Positions 63,693-64,000 of a DNA stretch of 64,000 nt are shown here, one piece after another. Position 1 is the stretch's first letter, and each line of letters begins with the position of its first letter. The stretch lies in NCBI RefSeq assembly GCF_028281565.1, contig NZ_JANQJQ010000006.1:124001-188000 (forward strand), read 5' to 3'. The notes beneath the pieces are model-generated. The model was not told where the DNA came from, did no database searches, and worked only from the letters and a program-made list of their open reading frames with translations. The position numbers and the translations under genes are program-made. The DNA is from Seonamhaeicola sp. (GTDB taxonomy: Bacteria; Bacteroidota; Bacteroidia; Flavobacteriales; Flavobacteriaceae).

Positions 63693-64000
63693 ATGAAAAG
63701 AATTAATATAAAATCAAAATTAAGTATAGGTTTAGCGTTTTTAGCGTTGACCATGTTTACAATATCTTGTGAAGAAAATACCTTTTTTGACTATGATGTA
63801 TTTGCTTCCTTTAAAGACGGCATCCAGAATGGAGACGAAGAAGGGATTGATTGTGGAGGAAGTACAGGCGTAGCATGTCCTTCATGTAATGACGGTATTC
63901 AAAACCAGGGTGAAGAAGGTGTGGATTGTGGTGGTCCGTGTGCTAAATGCCCGGATGCCACACCCCGAGCTGATGCCATAAGAAATAGTACAAGTTCACC
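63693..64000 (+). CDS. Surface lipoprotein with Cys-rich repeats, partial at window edge
   Basis: The frame opens at the ATG 24 bp after susD and is still open at base 64000 (102 codons visible). It has a lipoprotein signal (MKRINIKSKLSIGLAFLALT then MFTISC, Cys26). Two copies of a Cys-rich unit follow: DGIQNGDEEGIDCGG...CPSC and DGIQNQGEEGVDCGG...CAKCP. This unit often lies between lipid anchor and functional domain in Bacteroidetes surface proteins. The position after susD suggests a glycan-binding or glycan-cutting domain beyond the edge. Confidence 0.85.
   Translation, partial: MKRINIKSKLSIGLAFLALTMFTISCEENTFFDYDVFASFKDGIQNGDEEGIDCGGSTGVACPSCNDGIQNQGEEGVDCGGPCAKCPDATPRADAIRNSTSS

Overview
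The window looks like chromosomal DNA of a marine, macroalga-associated Flavobacteriaceae bacterium (Bacteroidetes). This rests on low G+C, promoter boxes of the TAnnTTTG type with little Shine-Dalgarno sequence, SusC/SusD pairs, type IX secretion (T9SS) sorting tails and the T9SS component PorZ, and red-algal galactan enzymes (GH86, GH50 and a class I cytochrome P450 system).

Layout. 1-5.8 kb (minus): a metal-uptake operon of a DtxR/MntR-type regulator, a TonB-dependent receptor, a TroA-like lipoprotein, an ABC ATPase and a permease cut by the window edge. 5.8-10.4 kb: a secreted DUF1080 hydrolase-like protein, the iron system FeoA-FeoB with a tiny Cys-rich FeoB partner, a 36-residue small ORF with its own promoter and terminator, and a SCO1-like copper chaperone. 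10.6-15 kb: RseP protease, tRNA-Asn and tRNA-Arg followed by a broken tRNA remnant, YegP, an orphan UmuD-like protein, a GNAT acetyltransferase and two small uncharacterised proteins. 15-23.7 kb: biotin genes bioF, bioD, bioA and bioB, spread over a segment that also holds a GIY-YIG nuclease, a ketosynthase and an NfeD/flotillin pair; short palindromic repeats sit directly before four start codons here. 23.8-36.4 kb: cupin/JmjC-like protein, RecX, a T9SS cargo protein, then porZ-recO-TonB receptor, glutamate dehydrogenase, a possible outer-membrane protein, DinB and an ArsC/Spx-like protein.

36.4-64 kb is a polysaccharide utilisation locus for agar/porphyran. A minus-strand P450, ferredoxin, ferredoxin reductase, Zn alcohol dehydrogenase and esterase cassette fits oxidative removal of the methyl group of 6-O-methyl-D-galactose with disposal of the released formaldehyde; an AraC regulator is divergent to it. 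Next come SusC-SusD-surface lipoprotein (minus), a T9SS-secreted GH86 enzyme, a membrane TPR/LuxR-type regulator, and a sugar porter-GH50-lipoprotein operon. A second SusC-SusD pair and a truncated Cys-rich lipoprotein end the window.

The most striking unexplained signal is a shared upstream motif (core TGTCAAG) before the GH86, regulator and sugar porter genes. In all three it begins exactly 39 bp before a -7-like box, and a related CTTGTCAAG lies before the first susC. This suggests one activator controls the depolymerisation and uptake part of the locus, while the P450 cassette and the second SusCD pair lack the motif and are probably controlled separately. All functions are inferred from reading sequence; no database search was run.
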